DNA from: Arthrobacter pascens
GTDB taxonomy: Bacteria; Actinomycetota; Actinomycetes; Actinomycetales; Micrococcaceae
NCBI RefSeq assembly: GCF_030815585.1
Contig: NZ_JAUSWY010000001.1
Location: 2,418,001-2,482,000 of the forward strand
DNA length: 64,000 bases
Reading direction: 5' to 3'
Position 1 is the stretch's first letter. Every line of letters begins with the position of its first letter. Positions 9,067 to 18,249 of this stretch are shown here, piece by piece. Under the pieces are notes generated by a model. It saw only the letters and a program-made list of their open reading frames with translations, had not been told where the DNA came from and made no database searches. Position numbers and translations under genes: made by a program.

Positions 9067-10545
9067 ATGACTACACAGCTAATACGCAATTTTGTTGGCG
9101 GCGAATTTCTGGAAGGCGGCACGGGATTCGACAACGTCAATCCCGTGGACGGAAGCGTCCTCTCCGTGGTGTCGGAAGCGGACCGCGGCATCGTTGATTC
9201 CGCCGTGGGCGCGGCGCAGAAAGCCCTCGAAGGTCCGTGGGGCCGGTACACGGCAAACCAGCGCGCCGCGGTCATGCGACGCATCGCCGAGCGGATCGAA
9301 GAGCGCTTCGACGATCTCCTCGCTGCCGAAATCGGTGATACCGGCAAGCCTGAGGCCTTGGCCAGGGATCTTGACGTGTCCCGGGCCTCGTTGAATTTCC
9401 GTGCCTTCGCCGACATGATCGCCAGCGCGGGCGTCGATTCGTACCTGACAGAGTTCCCGGACGGGCGCCGCGCATTGAACTACGCACTGCGCAAGCCTCT
9501 GGGGGTCGTTGCCGTCATCGTGCCATGGAATCTGCCGCTTCTCCTGCTGACGTGGAAGGTCGCCCCGGCCATTGCCTGCGGCAACGCCGTGGTCGTCAAA
9601 CCGTCCGAAGAAACGCCAACATCCGCCACCCTGCTGGGGGAGATCATGAAGGAAGCCGGACTGCCTGATGGCGTGTACAACGTCGTTCACGGTTTCGGTG
9701 CGGGCTCGGCCGGCGAATTTCTGACCACGGCTGACGGTGTTGACGGCATCACTTTTACGGGTGAATCCTCGACTGGATCAACCATCATGCGCGCAGCTGC
9801 CCCCAAAGTCCGTCCGGTCTCCTTCGAACTCGGCGGGAAGAACGCAGCGCTGGTCTTTGCGGACGCAAACATTGAGCGGGCCGTCGCTGGACTCACCCGT
9901 TCCATTTTCACGAACACGGGGCAAGTGTGCTTGTGCACCGAGCGCGTATACATTCAACTACCGATTTTCGACGAAGTGGTTGCGGGACTGGCAGAGCATG
10001 CCAACTCACTGGTCTTGGGCAAGCCCTTCGATAAGCGCACCACTACCGGTCCGCTCATCTCCCAAAAGCACCGGGACAAGGTCCTTTCTTACTTCGAGAA
10101 GGCTGAAGTCGAAGGCGGTACGGCCATTGTCGGTGGCAGGATTCCGGACATGCCAACAGACCTGGCACAGGGTTCGTGGGTTCTCCCAACCCTCTGGACC
10201 GGACTGGCCCACAACAGTTCGCCCATGCGGGAGGAAGTATTTGGTCCCGTCGCCGGTCTGATCCCGTTCGACACCGAAGACGAAGCGGTGCGTCTGGCAA
10301 ACGATACCCAATACGGTCTCGCCGCCTCCGTGTGGACCGGTAGCCTCGAACGCGGCCACCGCGTCGGCGGGCGCATGAAGACCGGCATCTCGTGGGTGAA
10401 TACATGGTACATGCGGGATCTCCGCTCACCTTTCGGCGGTACCGGCCTCTCCGGCATCGGCCGGGAAGGCGGCACGAACTCTCTGCATTTCTACACCGAC
10501 CCCACCAACGTTTGCATCAACCTTTCCGAGGAGGAAACAATATGA
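9067..10545 (+). CDS. nbaE: 2-aminomuconic/2-hydroxymuconic 6-semialdehyde dehydrogenase
   Basis: 492 residues of the aldehyde dehydrogenase superfamily. The catalytic cysteine is Cys288 in GQVCLCTERV and the general base is Glu254 in FELGGKNA; VIVPWNLPLLLLTWK is the NAD-binding entry of the HMSDH/AMSDH subfamily. It oxidises 2-aminomuconate semialdehyde to 2-aminomuconate with NAD+. The neighbouring ring-cleavage and decarboxylase genes select the amino over the hydroxy substrate. GGAG lies 10 bases before the ATG at 9067; upstream in-frame starts lack a site. It is the first gene of the operon and its TGA overlaps the next ATG (ATGA). Confidence 0.88.
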   Translation: MTTQLIRNFVGGEFLEGGTGFDNVNPVDGSVLSVVSEADRGIVDSAVGAAQKALEGPWGRYTANQRAAVMRRIAERIEERFDDLLAAEIGDTGKPEALARDLDVSRASLNFRAFADMIASAGVDSYLTEFPDGRRALNYALRKPLGVVAVIVPWNLPLLLLTWKVAPAIACGNAVVVKPSEETPTSATLLGEIMKEAGLPDGVYNVVHGFGAGSAGEFLTTADGVDGITFTGESSTGSTIMRAAAPKVRPVSFELGGKNAALVFADANIERAVAGLTRSIFTNTGQVCLCTERVYIQLPIFDEVVAGLAEHANSLVLGKPFDKRTTTGPLISQKHRDKVLSYFEKAEVEGGTAIVGGRIPDMPTDLAQGSWVLPTLWTGLAHNSSPMREEVFGPVAGLIPFDTEDEAVRLANDTQYGLAASVWTGSLERGHRVGGRMKTGISWVNTWYMRDLRSPFGGTGLSGIGREGGTNSLHFYTDPTNVCINLSEEETI

Positions 10546-11333
10546 GCACCACCCTTAATGAGGCACAACTGGAGCATGCTGCCGCGTCCCTGGACAGCGC
10601 CCAACTCACCGGTCAGGCCATAGAACAGTTCGGCGACAGCCTCGACCTGGACCAGGCCTACTCGATCCAGAACGAGCTCCTGGAATTGCGCCGAAACCGG
10701 GGGGAACGGACCACGGGCCGGAAACTCGGATTCACCAGCGAAGCCAAGATGGCCCAGATGGGCGTTTCGGAACTGATCGTCGGATTCCTCACCGACGCCA
10801 TGGAAATTTCGGACGGCGGAAGTCTCTCCCTGAAGGGCCTCGTCCACCCCCGCGTCGAGCCGGAAATAGCCTTCCGACTCAGCACAAGCATCGGTCCGGA
10901 GTCCACTGAGGAACAGTTCCTGGCCGCCGTCGAAGCGGTCGCTCCGGCACTTGAGGTCATCGACTCCCGATACCAAAACTTCCGCTTCAGCCTCCCCGAC
11001 GTTGTCGCCGACAACACTTCGGCTTGCCGCTACGTCATCGGGCCATGGCAGCCGCTGACGCCCAAGCTTGCCAACCGCGCCGTCGTGCTGAACTTCGACG
11101 GGACACCGGCCGCGGAAGGTTCCACCTCGGATATCCTCGGAGACCCGCTGCTGACGCTGCCCCGGCTACTCGCCATGTCGGCCAAATACGGCTTTACCAT
11201 CCCTGCCGGATCAGTGATCCTGGCCGGCGCAGCCACCGCGGCCGTCGCGTTGACGCCCGGCGCCCTCGTCAGCGCAGATGTCGAAGGCCTCGGAACGGTC
11301 AGCCTGAATGTTGAGGCGGAAAACAATGACTGA
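10542..11333 (+). CDS. nbaG: 4-oxalocrotonate decarboxylase (2-oxo-3-hexenedioate decarboxylase)
   Basis: 263 residues of the FAH/hydratase-decarboxylase fold. GRKLGFTSEAKMAQMGV and the metal-binding VHPRVEPEIAF are shared with the pentenoate hydratase at 13482, its paralogue. This copy is assigned as decarboxylase because it clusters with the dehydrogenase and deaminase that produce its substrate, and because the later copy sits with the aldolase. It converts 2-oxo-3-hexenedioate to 2-oxopent-4-enoate plus CO2. Start and previous stop overlap as ATGA with a GAGGAG site ahead. The two roles (decarboxylase or hydratase) could be exchanged; sequence alone does not settle this. Confidence 0.82.
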   Translation: MSTTLNEAQLEHAAASLDSAQLTGQAIEQFGDSLDLDQAYSIQNELLELRRNRGERTTGRKLGFTSEAKMAQMGVSELIVGFLTDAMEISDGGSLSLKGLVHPRVEPEIAFRLSTSIGPESTEEQFLAAVEAVAPALEVIDSRYQNFRFSLPDVVADNTSACRYVIGPWQPLTPKLANRAVVLNFDGTPAAEGSTSDILGDPLLTLPRLLAMSAKYGFTIPAGSVILAGAATAAVALTPGALVSADVEGLGTVSLNVEAENND

Positions 11334-11763
11334 CTCCAAGGTTCTGCCGCACCTGGCAACCCCTCGCGGCCGATTCCCTCACTACAAGCAGGCCGGCGAG
11401 TTAGTGTTCATTTCCGGCACCAGCAGCCGCCTGCCGGATAACACGTTCGTCGGGGTGGAAGTGGACCATCTCGGGGTGACATCCCTTGACATCCGCGCCC
11501 AGACCCGGGCAGTCATTGAAAACATCGAGTCAATTGTGAATTCAATGGGTGCCGGCCTCGGGGACCTCGTGCAGATCACCACCTACCTGGTCAGCATGAA
11601 CGACTTCGGCGGATACAACGAGATTTACGCACAGTACTTCGACGAAACAGGGCCATCCCGCACAACGGTCGCTGTCCACCAACTTCCGCACCCCCACCTC
11701 CTCATTGAAATCCAGGCAGTCGCCAAAATCCCGGCCACACCAGAGATAAGGAAACAGTCATGA
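11326..11763 (+). CDS. nbaF: 2-aminomuconate deaminase (RidA/YjgF family)
   Basis: 145 residues, a RidA-fold protein with YKQAGELVFISGTSS at the front and a VQITTYLVSMNDFGGYNEIY segment (part of the family core). In the nba and amn pathways this family hydrolyses 2-aminomuconate to 4-oxalocrotonate and ammonia, and it fits exactly between dehydrogenase and decarboxylase here. It starts 8 bp inside the previous gene, with AGGCGGA upstream, and its stop overlaps the start of the dioxygenase as ATGA. A generic imine-deaminase role cannot be excluded, but the operon makes the pathway role much more likely. Confidence 0.86.
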   Translation: MTDSKVLPHLATPRGRFPHYKQAGELVFISGTSSRLPDNTFVGVEVDHLGVTSLDIRAQTRAVIENIESIVNSMGAGLGDLVQITTYLVSMNDFGGYNEIYAQYFDETGPSRTTVAVHQLPHPHLLIEIQAVAKIPATPEIRKQS

Positions 11764-12287
11764 CCGACATCGCACCCATCCATAATTTTGACCAATGGAT
11801 CAACGAGAACTCAGCGAGCCTTAAGCCCCCTGTCAACAACAAAGCCATGTGGACTGGCTCCAAAGACTTCATTGTCCAGGTCGTCGGCGGACCCAACCAG
11901 CGGACCGACTTCCACGTCGATCCGTATGAGGAATGGTTTTACCAGGTCAAGGGCAACATGCACGTCAACGTCATGACCGATGAGGGCCCCCGTCGCATCG
12001 ACATCAAGGAAGGCGAGACCTGGCTCTTGCAGGGAAACCTCCCGCATTCCCCGCAGCGGCCCGAAGCCGGTTCGATTGGCATCGTCGTCGAACGCATCCG
12101 AGAAGAGGGCACCCTGGAGAAGTTCCAGTGGTACTGCATGGAGTGCTCCCACAAGATCCACGAGGTAGAGCTTCAGGTCCGGGATATCGTGGCTGACCTC
12201 CCCCCGGTGTTCGAGGATTTTTACAACAGCGATGATGCCTCCCGGACCTGCCCCAACTGCGGGGCCGTCCACCCTGGACGTGGGTGA
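11760..12287 (+). CDS. nbaC: 3-hydroxyanthranilate 3,4-dioxygenase
   Basis: 175 residues, a single cupin. Fe(II) ligands are His52, Glu58 and His96; the substrate-binding Arg48, Arg100 and Glu111 are present. These match the known Cupriavidus enzyme with an offset of one. The C-terminal rubredoxin-like zinc site of bacterial forms is complete (Cys126, Cys129, Cys164, Cys167). It opens 3-hydroxyanthranilate to 2-amino-3-carboxymuconate 6-semialdehyde. It is coupled by ATGA overlap to the deaminase gene and by a few bases to the following decarboxylase. This is the best-defined enzyme in the operon and fixes the pathway. Confidence 0.94.
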   Translation: MTDIAPIHNFDQWINENSASLKPPVNNKAMWTGSKDFIVQVVGGPNQRTDFHVDPYEEWFYQVKGNMHVNVMTDEGPRRIDIKEGETWLLQGNLPHSPQRPEAGSIGIVVERIREEGTLEKFQWYCMECSHKIHEVELQVRDIVADLPPVFEDFYNSDDASRTCPNCGAVHPGRG

Positions 12288-13357
12288 CCATGAAGGATAG
12301 CTCCCTTCTTGAGCGCACCCCCACCGTGGACATCCACACCCACTACGTGCCGAAGGGCTGGCCGGACCTGGAGGAGCACACCGGGTCCGCCGGACCATGG
12401 CCCTCGCTCCGCGTCGACGGCGAACGTGAAGCCATGATGATGATGGGGGACACAGAATTCCGTCCTATCCAGGACAACGCCTGGCAGGCACAGGTGCGGC
12501 TGAAACAAATGGACAGCGACGGCGTGGACTACCAAGTCCTGTCACCCACGCCGGTGTTCTTTTCCTACGGCAGAAAACCGGAGGAAGCGGTCAAAGTCAG
12601 CCAAATATTCAATGACCTGGCCCTGGAGATCGGCGCCGAAGGCCAAGGCCGCCTGGTACCGTTCTGTCAGGTCCCCCTGCAAGACACCGACGCGGCGTGC
12701 CGCGAACTGGACCGCTGCATGGACAACGGACATAAGGGCGTCGAGATCGGTAACCATGTCGGTGACCGGGACCTGGACGACGCCGGAATCATCACCTTCC
12801 TGCAGCATTGCGCCGACAAGGACGTCCCGGTCTTCGTCCATCCTTGGGACATGCCCAATTCACCGCGGCTGGACCGCTGGATGGCGCAATGGCTTGTCGG
12901 AATGCCGGCCGAAACGCACCTGTCAATTCTGTCGCTCATTCTTGGCGGCGGCTTCGACAAGCTGCCGGAATCCCTGCAGCTCTGCTTTGCCCATGGCGGC
13001 GGATCATTCCCTTACTGGCTGGGCCGGATGGACAACGCCTGGCACAGGCGCGGGGACCTGATTGCCAAATCCCAGTTCCCGCCCTCTCATTACGTCTCGC
13101 GTTTCAGTGTGGATTCGGTGGTCTTCAACGAACCCTCCCTGCGGCTCCTGATGGACACGATGGGCTCCAGCCAGATAATGCTCGGCAGCGACTTTCCCTA
13201 CCCCTTGGGTGAGCAGCCAGCGGGCCGGCTCATCCGATCCGCGTCGTTCCTGGACGAGGGACAGCGGGCGAACATGCTCGGAGGGAACGCCCTGCGCTTC
13301 CTGGGAATGGAATCAGTCAGCCAAGCCGGCAGTGAGGGCAGCCTCCGCGCTTCCTGA
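12284..13357 (+). CDS. nbaD: 2-amino-3-carboxymuconate-6-semialdehyde decarboxylase (ACMSD)
   Basis: About 357 residues of the amidohydrolase superfamily. The N-terminal zinc motif VDIHTHYVP (His18, His20) is followed by VFVHPWDMP, LCFAHGGGSFPYWLGR and LGSDFPYPLGE, which are characteristic of ACMSD. It decarboxylates the dioxygenase product to 2-aminomuconate 6-semialdehyde. The start is either GTG at 12284, overlapping the previous stop as GTGA, or ATG at 12290; both keep every motif. Located directly after the dioxygenase, as in known 3-hydroxyanthranilate clusters. Confidence 0.92.
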   Translation: MTMKDSSLLERTPTVDIHTHYVPKGWPDLEEHTGSAGPWPSLRVDGEREAMMMMGDTEFRPIQDNAWQAQVRLKQMDSDGVDYQVLSPTPVFFSYGRKPEEAVKVSQIFNDLALEIGAEGQGRLVPFCQVPLQDTDAACRELDRCMDNGHKGVEIGNHVGDRDLDDAGIITFLQHCADKDVPVFVHPWDMPNSPRLDRWMAQWLVGMPAETHLSILSLILGGGFDKLPESLQLCFAHGGGSFPYWLGRMDNAWHRRGDLIAKSQFPPSHYVSRFSVDSVVFNEPSLRLLMDTMGSSQIMLGSDFPYPLGEQPAGRLIRSASFLDEGQRANMLGGNALRFLGMESVSQAGSEGSLRAS

Positions 13358-13481
13358 CCCGCACACCCGCACATTCCGTCGTTCCCGATCCCGGGGGGCG
13401 AGAGAGTTTGAGGCAGTTCCGACCGGGCGCAGAAAAATCCAACCGCGTGAATCGGGACCTCAAGACAAGGCAGGCACTCCA

Positions 13482-14288
13482 ATGAATACTTCAATAACTT
13501 CCTCCCGCAAAGCGGTCCTTGACGGCCTCGCCGATGAGCTGCTGGCAGCCACCGTGTCCCTGGTGCCGGTGGCCCCGCTGCGGGACCGACTCCAAGGAAT
13601 GACCCTCTCAGATTCCTACGACGTCCAGAACTCGCAGCTTGAACAGCACCTCGCCAACGGACGGGTACTGGCTGGGCGCAAAGTGGGCCTTACCTCGGTG
13701 GCTATGCAGCGTCAGTTGGGCGTGGACTCGCCGGACTTCGGGTTCTTCTTCGAGGACATGGTGCATCACGATGGCGCCCGGATCCCGGCGTCCACGTTTA
13801 TTCAACCCAAGGTTGAGCCGGAGTTCGGCTTTGTCCTCAAGGAGTCCCTCCAGGGACCAGGCATCACCCTGGAACAGGCCGCCGCCGCGATCGGTGCTAT
13901 ATATCCGGCGATTGAGATCATTGACTCACGCATCACGGACTGGGACATCAAACTGGTCGACACGGTAGCCGACAATGCCTCCTGCGGCGCGATCGCGGTT
14001 GGAACGACTCCGCTGGATATTGACCCCGCGGATCTTCAGGACGTCACCTGTTCGCTGGTGATCGACGGCGAGGTTACCGGCACCGGCACGGGGGCCGATG
14101 TCATGGGCAACCCCGTGGCCCCGCTGGCCTGGCTCGCCAACGTCCTCGGCGAACAGGGCGTGGCGCTCGAAGCAGGCCAGCTGGTCCTGCCCGGCTCCTT
14201 CACCGCAGCCATGCCGGTTGTCACGGACAGTACGGCGACCGCAGATTTCGGTCCGCTTGGCTCACTGACCATTCACTTCACAGACTAA
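13482..14288 (+). CDS. nbaH: 2-oxopent-4-enoate hydratase (2-keto-4-pentenoate hydratase)
   Basis: 268 residues, same fold as the decarboxylase at 10542: [30 protein letters not shown] and [11 protein letters not shown]. It adds water to 2-oxopent-4-enoate to give 4-hydroxy-2-oxovalerate, the substrate of the aldolase encoded two genes on. The ATG at 13482 has a GGCAGG site; the frame is open upstream but the 124 bp before the ATG look non-coding. This short gap separates the upper half of the operon from the hydratase-dehydrogenase-aldolase block. Assignment as hydratase rather than decarboxylase rests on position. Confidence 0.83.
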   Translation: MNTSITSSRKAVLDGLADELLAATVSLVPVAPLRDRLQGMTLSDSYDVQNSQLEQHLANGRVLAGRKVGLTSVAMQRQLGVDSPDFGFFFEDMVHHDGARIPASTFIQPKVEPEFGFVLKESLQGPGITLEQAAAAIGAIYPAIEIIDSRITDWDIKLVDTVADNASCGAIAVGTTPLDIDPADLQDVTCSLVIDGEVTGTGTGADVMGNPVAPLAWLANVLGEQGVALEAGQLVLPGSFTAAMPVVTDSTATADFGPLGSLTIHFTD

Positions 14289-14299
14289 GGACAACCACC

Positions 14300-15238
14300 A
14301 TGGCAAAGAAAACAGCAGCCATCGTCGGCTCAGGCAACATCGGCACCGACCTGATGTTCAAAATCATGCGCCGCAGCAGCAACCTTGAAGTCAAATACAT
14401 GATCGGCGTGGACCCCGCCTCCGACGGGCTCGCCCGCGCCGCCCGGCTGGGCATCACCACCTCCGCCGAAGGCGTGGACTGGCTCCTGGCCCAGGACGAA
14501 CTTCCCGACTTCGTGTTCGAATGCACCTCCGCGAAGGCCCACGAGGTCAACGCTCCCAAGTACAAGGCCGCCGGCATCCACGCGATCGACCTGACCCCTG
14601 CCGCCGTCGGCGCGTACCTGTGCCCGGTGGTGAACCTGGACGCCCTCGAAGACGTCCTGAACGTCAACATGATCACCTGCGCCGGGCAGGCCACCACCCC
14701 GATCGTTGCGGCGGTCTCATCCGTGGTTCCTGTCGAGTACGCGGAAATTGTCGCATCCATTGCCTCCAAATCTGCCGGGCCCGGTACCCGAGCCAATGTC
14801 GACGAGTTCACCGAGACCACCGCAAAGGCCCTCGAAGTGGTCGGCGGGGCCAAGCGCGGCAAGGCCATCATCATCATCAACCCGGTGGAACCGCCCATGA
14901 TCATGCGCAACACGATCTACGCTGCCATCCCCGCCGCAGCCGCAGAGCCTGGCGAGCTGCAGGACCGGATCCGTGCCGCCATCGACGAGGCGGTCGTAAA
15001 GATCCAGGACTACGTCCCCGGCTACTCCCTGCGGGTTGAGCCCCAGTTCGATCCCGCCCGCGAGGACTGGAACGGTCACGGCCGTGTCGGTGTCTGGGTC
15101 CAGGTCAAGGGCGCGGCCGATTACCTGCCCGAATACGCCGGGAACCTGGACATCATCACCGCCGCCGCCACACGGACAGCTGACCTGCTGGCCGAACGTA
15201 TGGACGCCGCCATCTCTTCAACACCTGTAGGAGCATAA
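14300..15238 (+). CDS. nbaJ: Acetaldehyde dehydrogenase (acylating)
   Basis: 312 residues. The N-terminal Rossmann motif [14 protein letters not shown], the catalytic cysteine in [12 protein letters not shown] and the [14 protein letters not shown] stretch identify the DmpF/MhpF/BphJ family. It converts acetaldehyde plus CoA and NAD+ to acetyl-CoA and normally forms a channelling complex with the aldolase that follows 2 bp downstream. AAGGAC lies ahead of the ATG. Full usual length. Confidence 0.94.
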   Translation: MAKKTAAIVGSGNIGTDLMFKIMRRSSNLEVKYMIGVDPASDGLARAARLGITTSAEGVDWLLAQDELPDFVFECTSAKAHEVNAPKYKAAGIHAIDLTPAAVGAYLCPVVNLDALEDVLNVNMITCAGQATTPIVAAVSSVVPVEYAEIVASIASKSAGPGTRANVDEFTETTAKALEVVGGAKRGKAIIIINPVEPPMIMRNTIYAAIPAAAAEPGELQDRIRAAIDEAVVKIQDYVPGYSLRVEPQFDPAREDWNGHGRVGVWVQVKGAADYLPEYAGNLDIITAAATRTADLLAERMDAAISSTPVGA

Positions 15239-15240
15239 CA

Positions 15241-16272
15241 ATGACACGGATGACTGACTTGAGTGTCCGGCTGACCGACACCACGCTGCGCGACGGCTCC
15301 CACGCCATGAGCCACAAATTCACCGAAGACCACGTGCGCTCCGTCGTCCGCGCGCTCGATGACGCCAAAGTCGAGATCATTGAAGTAACGCACGGTGACG
15401 GTCTGGGCGGGTCCTCGTTTAATTACGGGTTCTCCCTCACGCCTGAGCTGGATCTGGTCCGAGCGGCCGTCGACGAAGCGAAAAACGCCAAGATAGCGGC
15501 GCTCCTGCTCCCAGGGCTTGGAACCATTCACGACCTGAACGCCGCCCACGAGGCAGGTGCATCGGTGGCACGGATTGCAACCCACTGCACTGAAGCCGAC
15601 GTCTCCATCCAGCACTTCCAGCACGCCCGCAAACTCGGCATGGAAACCGTTGGGTTCCTCATGCTCTCGCACCGCACCAGCCCCGAAAACCTGGCCAAGC
15701 AGGCACGCATCATGGCCGATGCAGGCTGCCAGTGTGTGTACGTTGTGGACTCCGCCGGGGCACTGATCCTCGAGGACGTCTCCGACCGTGTCGCCGCCCT
15801 CGTGACCGAGCTCGGCACCGACGCCCAGGTTGGCTTCCACGGGCACCAGAACATGAGCTTCGGCGTCGCGAACTCCGTCTACGCCGCCCGCGCAGGTGCC
15901 AAGCAGATCGACGGGACCCTCCTCGCCCTCGGCGCCGGGGCGGGCAACTCACCCACCGAGGTCCTTGCCGCAGCGTTCGAACGCCTGGGCATCCGCACCG
16001 GCGTCGACGTCCACGGCGTGATGGCCGCAGCCGAAGACGTGGTCAAGCCGATCATCACCCGGATGCCCATCATGGACCGGGCGTCCATCATGCAGGGCTA
16101 CGCCGGGGTCTATTCTTCCTTCCTCATCCACGCCGAACGCGCCGCCGAACGTTACAACGTTCCCGCCTGGCAAATTCTGGAAGAAATCGGCAAAGCAGGA
16201 TACGTCGGCGGACAGGAAGATATGATCATCGACGTTGCCGTCCAACTCGCCGCCGGCGCACGCGTCGCGTAG
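15241..16272 (+). CDS. nbaI: 4-hydroxy-2-oxovalerate aldolase
   Basis: 343 residues, DmpG/MhpE family of the HMGL-like TIM barrel. [18 protein letters not shown], the metal site [16 protein letters not shown] and the C-terminal communication domain (VGGQEDMI) are all visible. It splits 4-hydroxy-2-oxovalerate into pyruvate and acetaldehyde, handing acetaldehyde to the preceding dehydrogenase. GTAGGAG precedes the ATG. It is the last gene of the 3-hydroxyanthranilate operon; together the eight genes lead to pyruvate and acetyl-CoA. Confidence 0.94.
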   Translation: MTRMTDLSVRLTDTTLRDGSHAMSHKFTEDHVRSVVRALDDAKVEIIEVTHGDGLGGSSFNYGFSLTPELDLVRAAVDEAKNAKIAALLLPGLGTIHDLNAAHEAGASVARIATHCTEADVSIQHFQHARKLGMETVGFLMLSHRTSPENLAKQARIMADAGCQCVYVVDSAGALILEDVSDRVAALVTELGTDAQVGFHGHQNMSFGVANSVYAARAGAKQIDGTLLALGAGAGNSPTEVLAAAFERLGIRTGVDVHGVMAAAEDVVKPIITRMPIMDRASIMQGYAGVYSSFLIHAERAAERYNVPAWQILEEIGKAGYVGGQEDMIIDVAVQLAAGARVA

Positions 16273-16309
16273 TCCGGCCGGCGTCGACAGAGGCCAGGGG
16301 AGTAGATCG

Positions 16310-16552
16310 GTGCAAAACAGAGTGATCCTTGAGGCCCCGTTCCATGCCACAGATCAGTGGCAATCCCTGCCAGGAACAGTGGTGGAAGTCAGACTGAGGA
16401 ACCGGCTGTACCGTCGAGGATTCATAGATGCAGCAATGCCGGACGCCTCAGCGCTCTGGCTGGCCGCGTACGCTTCTTTTTCCCGCGAATTCATCGATAA
16501 GGCAAGGGGCTACGTCGTTCACACAAATCTTTATCCACGGACGGATCACTAA
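16310..16552 (+). CDS. Small hypothetical protein, 80 residues
   Basis: A GTG at 16310 follows a good GGGGAG site and opens an 80-residue frame with ordinary composition (FHATDQWQSLPGTVVEVRL, GFIDAAMPDASALWLAAY). It starts 37 bp after the aldolase and ends where the decayed resolvase region begins. I do not recognise a family with known function. The ribosome site and codon pattern support a real gene, although a remnant cannot be excluded. Confidence 0.5.
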   Translation: MQNRVILEAPFHATDQWQSLPGTVVEVRLRNRLYRRGFIDAAMPDASALWLAAYASFSREFIDKARGYVVHTNLYPRTDH

Positions 16553-16782
16553 AGAACCAGGTTCCATGTACACAGTCCGCGCCGATGCCAACGGAGGGAA
16601 CGGGAGCGGGGCCCGTATGGGACGTTGGGACCACTCACCTCCACATAGCAAACGGTGCTGAGCTCGTTCTGCACTCCGAGACCTACGGGGGCCTCGGCCT
16701 CCGCTGCCGGCACAAACCAGAACCAGTCCTCCCGGTCAGGGCAACCGAGACGATTAAAGTCAGGAATTGCCCACAGGAGCAC

Positions 16783-16814
16783 GCCGTACGCCACCCAATC
16801 GGGTGGCGTACGGC
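16783..16814. terminator. Perfect 14-bp hairpin
   Basis: GCCGTACGCCACCC, a 4-base loop, then its exact complement. No clear T-run follows (only TTT). It lies about 510 bp past the aldolase stop and 15 bp before the resolvase remnant. It may end the long operon or be an element end. Confidence 0.45.
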
Positions 16815-16829
16815 ACGTTTAAGGGGAGC

Positions 16830-17026
16830 ATCGAAAAGCGGGAAGGCATCGCCTTGGCCAAGCAGCGCGGCGCCTATAAGGGCGGAAAAAGACCCTTACG
16901 CCGGAACGGGCGGCCGTGCTGGTCCAGTGGGTCGGCAGCGGTATTCCGATAGCCGTCCCTGCCCGCGACTATGGGATCAGCAGGGAGACTTTCTACCAGT
17001 ACCTGCGCCACGCCAAGCAGGAGTGA
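16830..17026 (+). pseudogene. Serine resolvase/invertase, C-terminal fragment with frameshift
   Basis: The frame begins EKREGIALAKQRGAYKGGK, the usual linker after the catalytic domain of resolvases. After a one-base shift at the run of A around 16886 it continues as TPERAAVLVQWVGSG and ARDYGISRETFYQYL up to a stop at 17026, the C-terminal helix-turn-helix. The catalytic domain is absent here; a matching core fragment lies 2 kb away at 18956-19309, downstream rather than upstream. Non-functional. Confidence 0.75.
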
Positions 17027-17142
17027 ACCGCTCCCCCGCGGCCGGTGTCCGGTCTCAACATAGTTGTCAGTTCCGTACGAATCCGTGCGTCTCGACCGGG
17101 GCCAAAGGCAACTGCGTGCCTATTTCCGCGCGCACATGCAGA

Positions 17143-17933
17143 TCCGAATATCCTGAGCTACGTGAGGACACAGCGGACGGGCGACGAGACTCTGGAAGCA
17201 CTACGAGAGCAGATCGGCTTCTTGCGCGCTTCATGCCAGGGATTCGACGAGGGATGACTTCAGAAGCCAAGAGGATTGCAGTTGTCTTGCGGGTTTTGTT
17301 CCACCGGTCCAGGACTTCGCATGCCCTGCTCGCTCAAGCCGACCTGCTCGACCGGCTTTACTTACTCGACTCTGCGGGAGAGGTCGCGGCGGCACCCATG
17401 GAATCGACTTTCACTCTCACCGGCGTCCATATGGAAATCATCGGTGACCACGAGGCATTCAAGAACTCTTACGACCGAAGTTCGACGAAGGCATGCCGTA
17501 CGCCCAGCCCGATCTCCGGGTGCAGGTGCAGGTGCAGGTGCGCGAGTTGCTCAACCGACGCAAGGCACCCCGGGCCCCGGGCATGCACCTGTCCTTCGAT
17601 CGCTGGTGGACGCAGACTGTCGTCAATGCCATGGGACGCAAATTCACACGGAGTGACCTTGTCCTTGCGACTGCAAACCAAGACGGAGGCGCACACGTCG
17701 ATCCCGGAGTCGACAAGGATTACTACGACTTAACCCGTCTGAATGCTCTCGGTATCTACGCGGGTGGGGACAAAGAGAGGATTCAGCTCATGTGGGGAAG
17801 CGCCGAGCCACGCCACACCGATGCGCAAGACGTCGATCTCACCTCGCCAGGCTCACCCGTGCCGGCCTCGCTCCGGCAGATCGCTTGGGAACTCACAACC
17901 ACGCTCGAAGGGCGATACCCACAAATCGGCTAG
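17143..17933 (+). pseudogene. Frameshifted conserved hypothetical gene
   Basis: Three reading frames join into one protein-like sequence. The first part ends ALREQIGFLRASCQGFDEG near 17254. The second runs from TSEAKRIAVVLRVLF to about 17463. The third runs from LLRPKFDEGMPYAQPDL through MHLSFDRWWTQTVVNAMG, SRSDL-like and NQDGGAHVDPGVDKDY to the stop at 17933. The continuity across frames shows at least two indels. I know similar hypothetical proteins from actinobacteria but no function. A short GTGCAG repeat (17520-17540) is part of the coding sequence (VQVQVQV). Confidence 0.6.
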
Positions 17934-18249
17934 GCGGCCGCAGAACCGTCAAGCACAACAAGGCACTGATGAAGAGCGAGAAGCCGTTCGCATTGACAGC
18001 TACGGTGAGGTAAATGTTGCTATTCCGTGGGCTGAAAGGTGTCATGAAACTGACAACTATGGTGAGACCGGACAGCCGGCGACGTCGTTGAGCCGTAGCC
18101 GCGGCGGCCGTTCAACTTACGTAAGGCCGGTTACCCGCGTTCAAAGCACGGGAGTTGCAGTAGCTGGGTAAGCTCCTCGTCGTTGGGGGGATCTTCCATG
18201 ATTCGCTTGTGGGCAAGGAGCGCGGCTGTGGCAGCGCAACACATAGCGC
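17934..18249. other. Intergenic region, 316 bp
   Basis: I see no gene, repeat or element end here. It separates the frameshifted hypothetical gene from the stop of the TIR-domain gene. Confidence 0.4.

Noticed and set aside
15710..16325. Arginine-rich frames on both strands within the aldolase gene
   Set aside because: Out-of-frame readings of GC-rich coding sequence.
17520..17545. GTGCAG tandem repeat as a regulatory microsatellite
   Set aside because: Only three copies, in frame within the decayed hypothetical gene, encoding VQVQVQV.
16585..17733. Single 382-codon gene on the plus strand
   Set aside because: The frame joins unrelated stretches; parts of it overlap the resolvase remnant and the frameshifted hypothetical gene in other frames.
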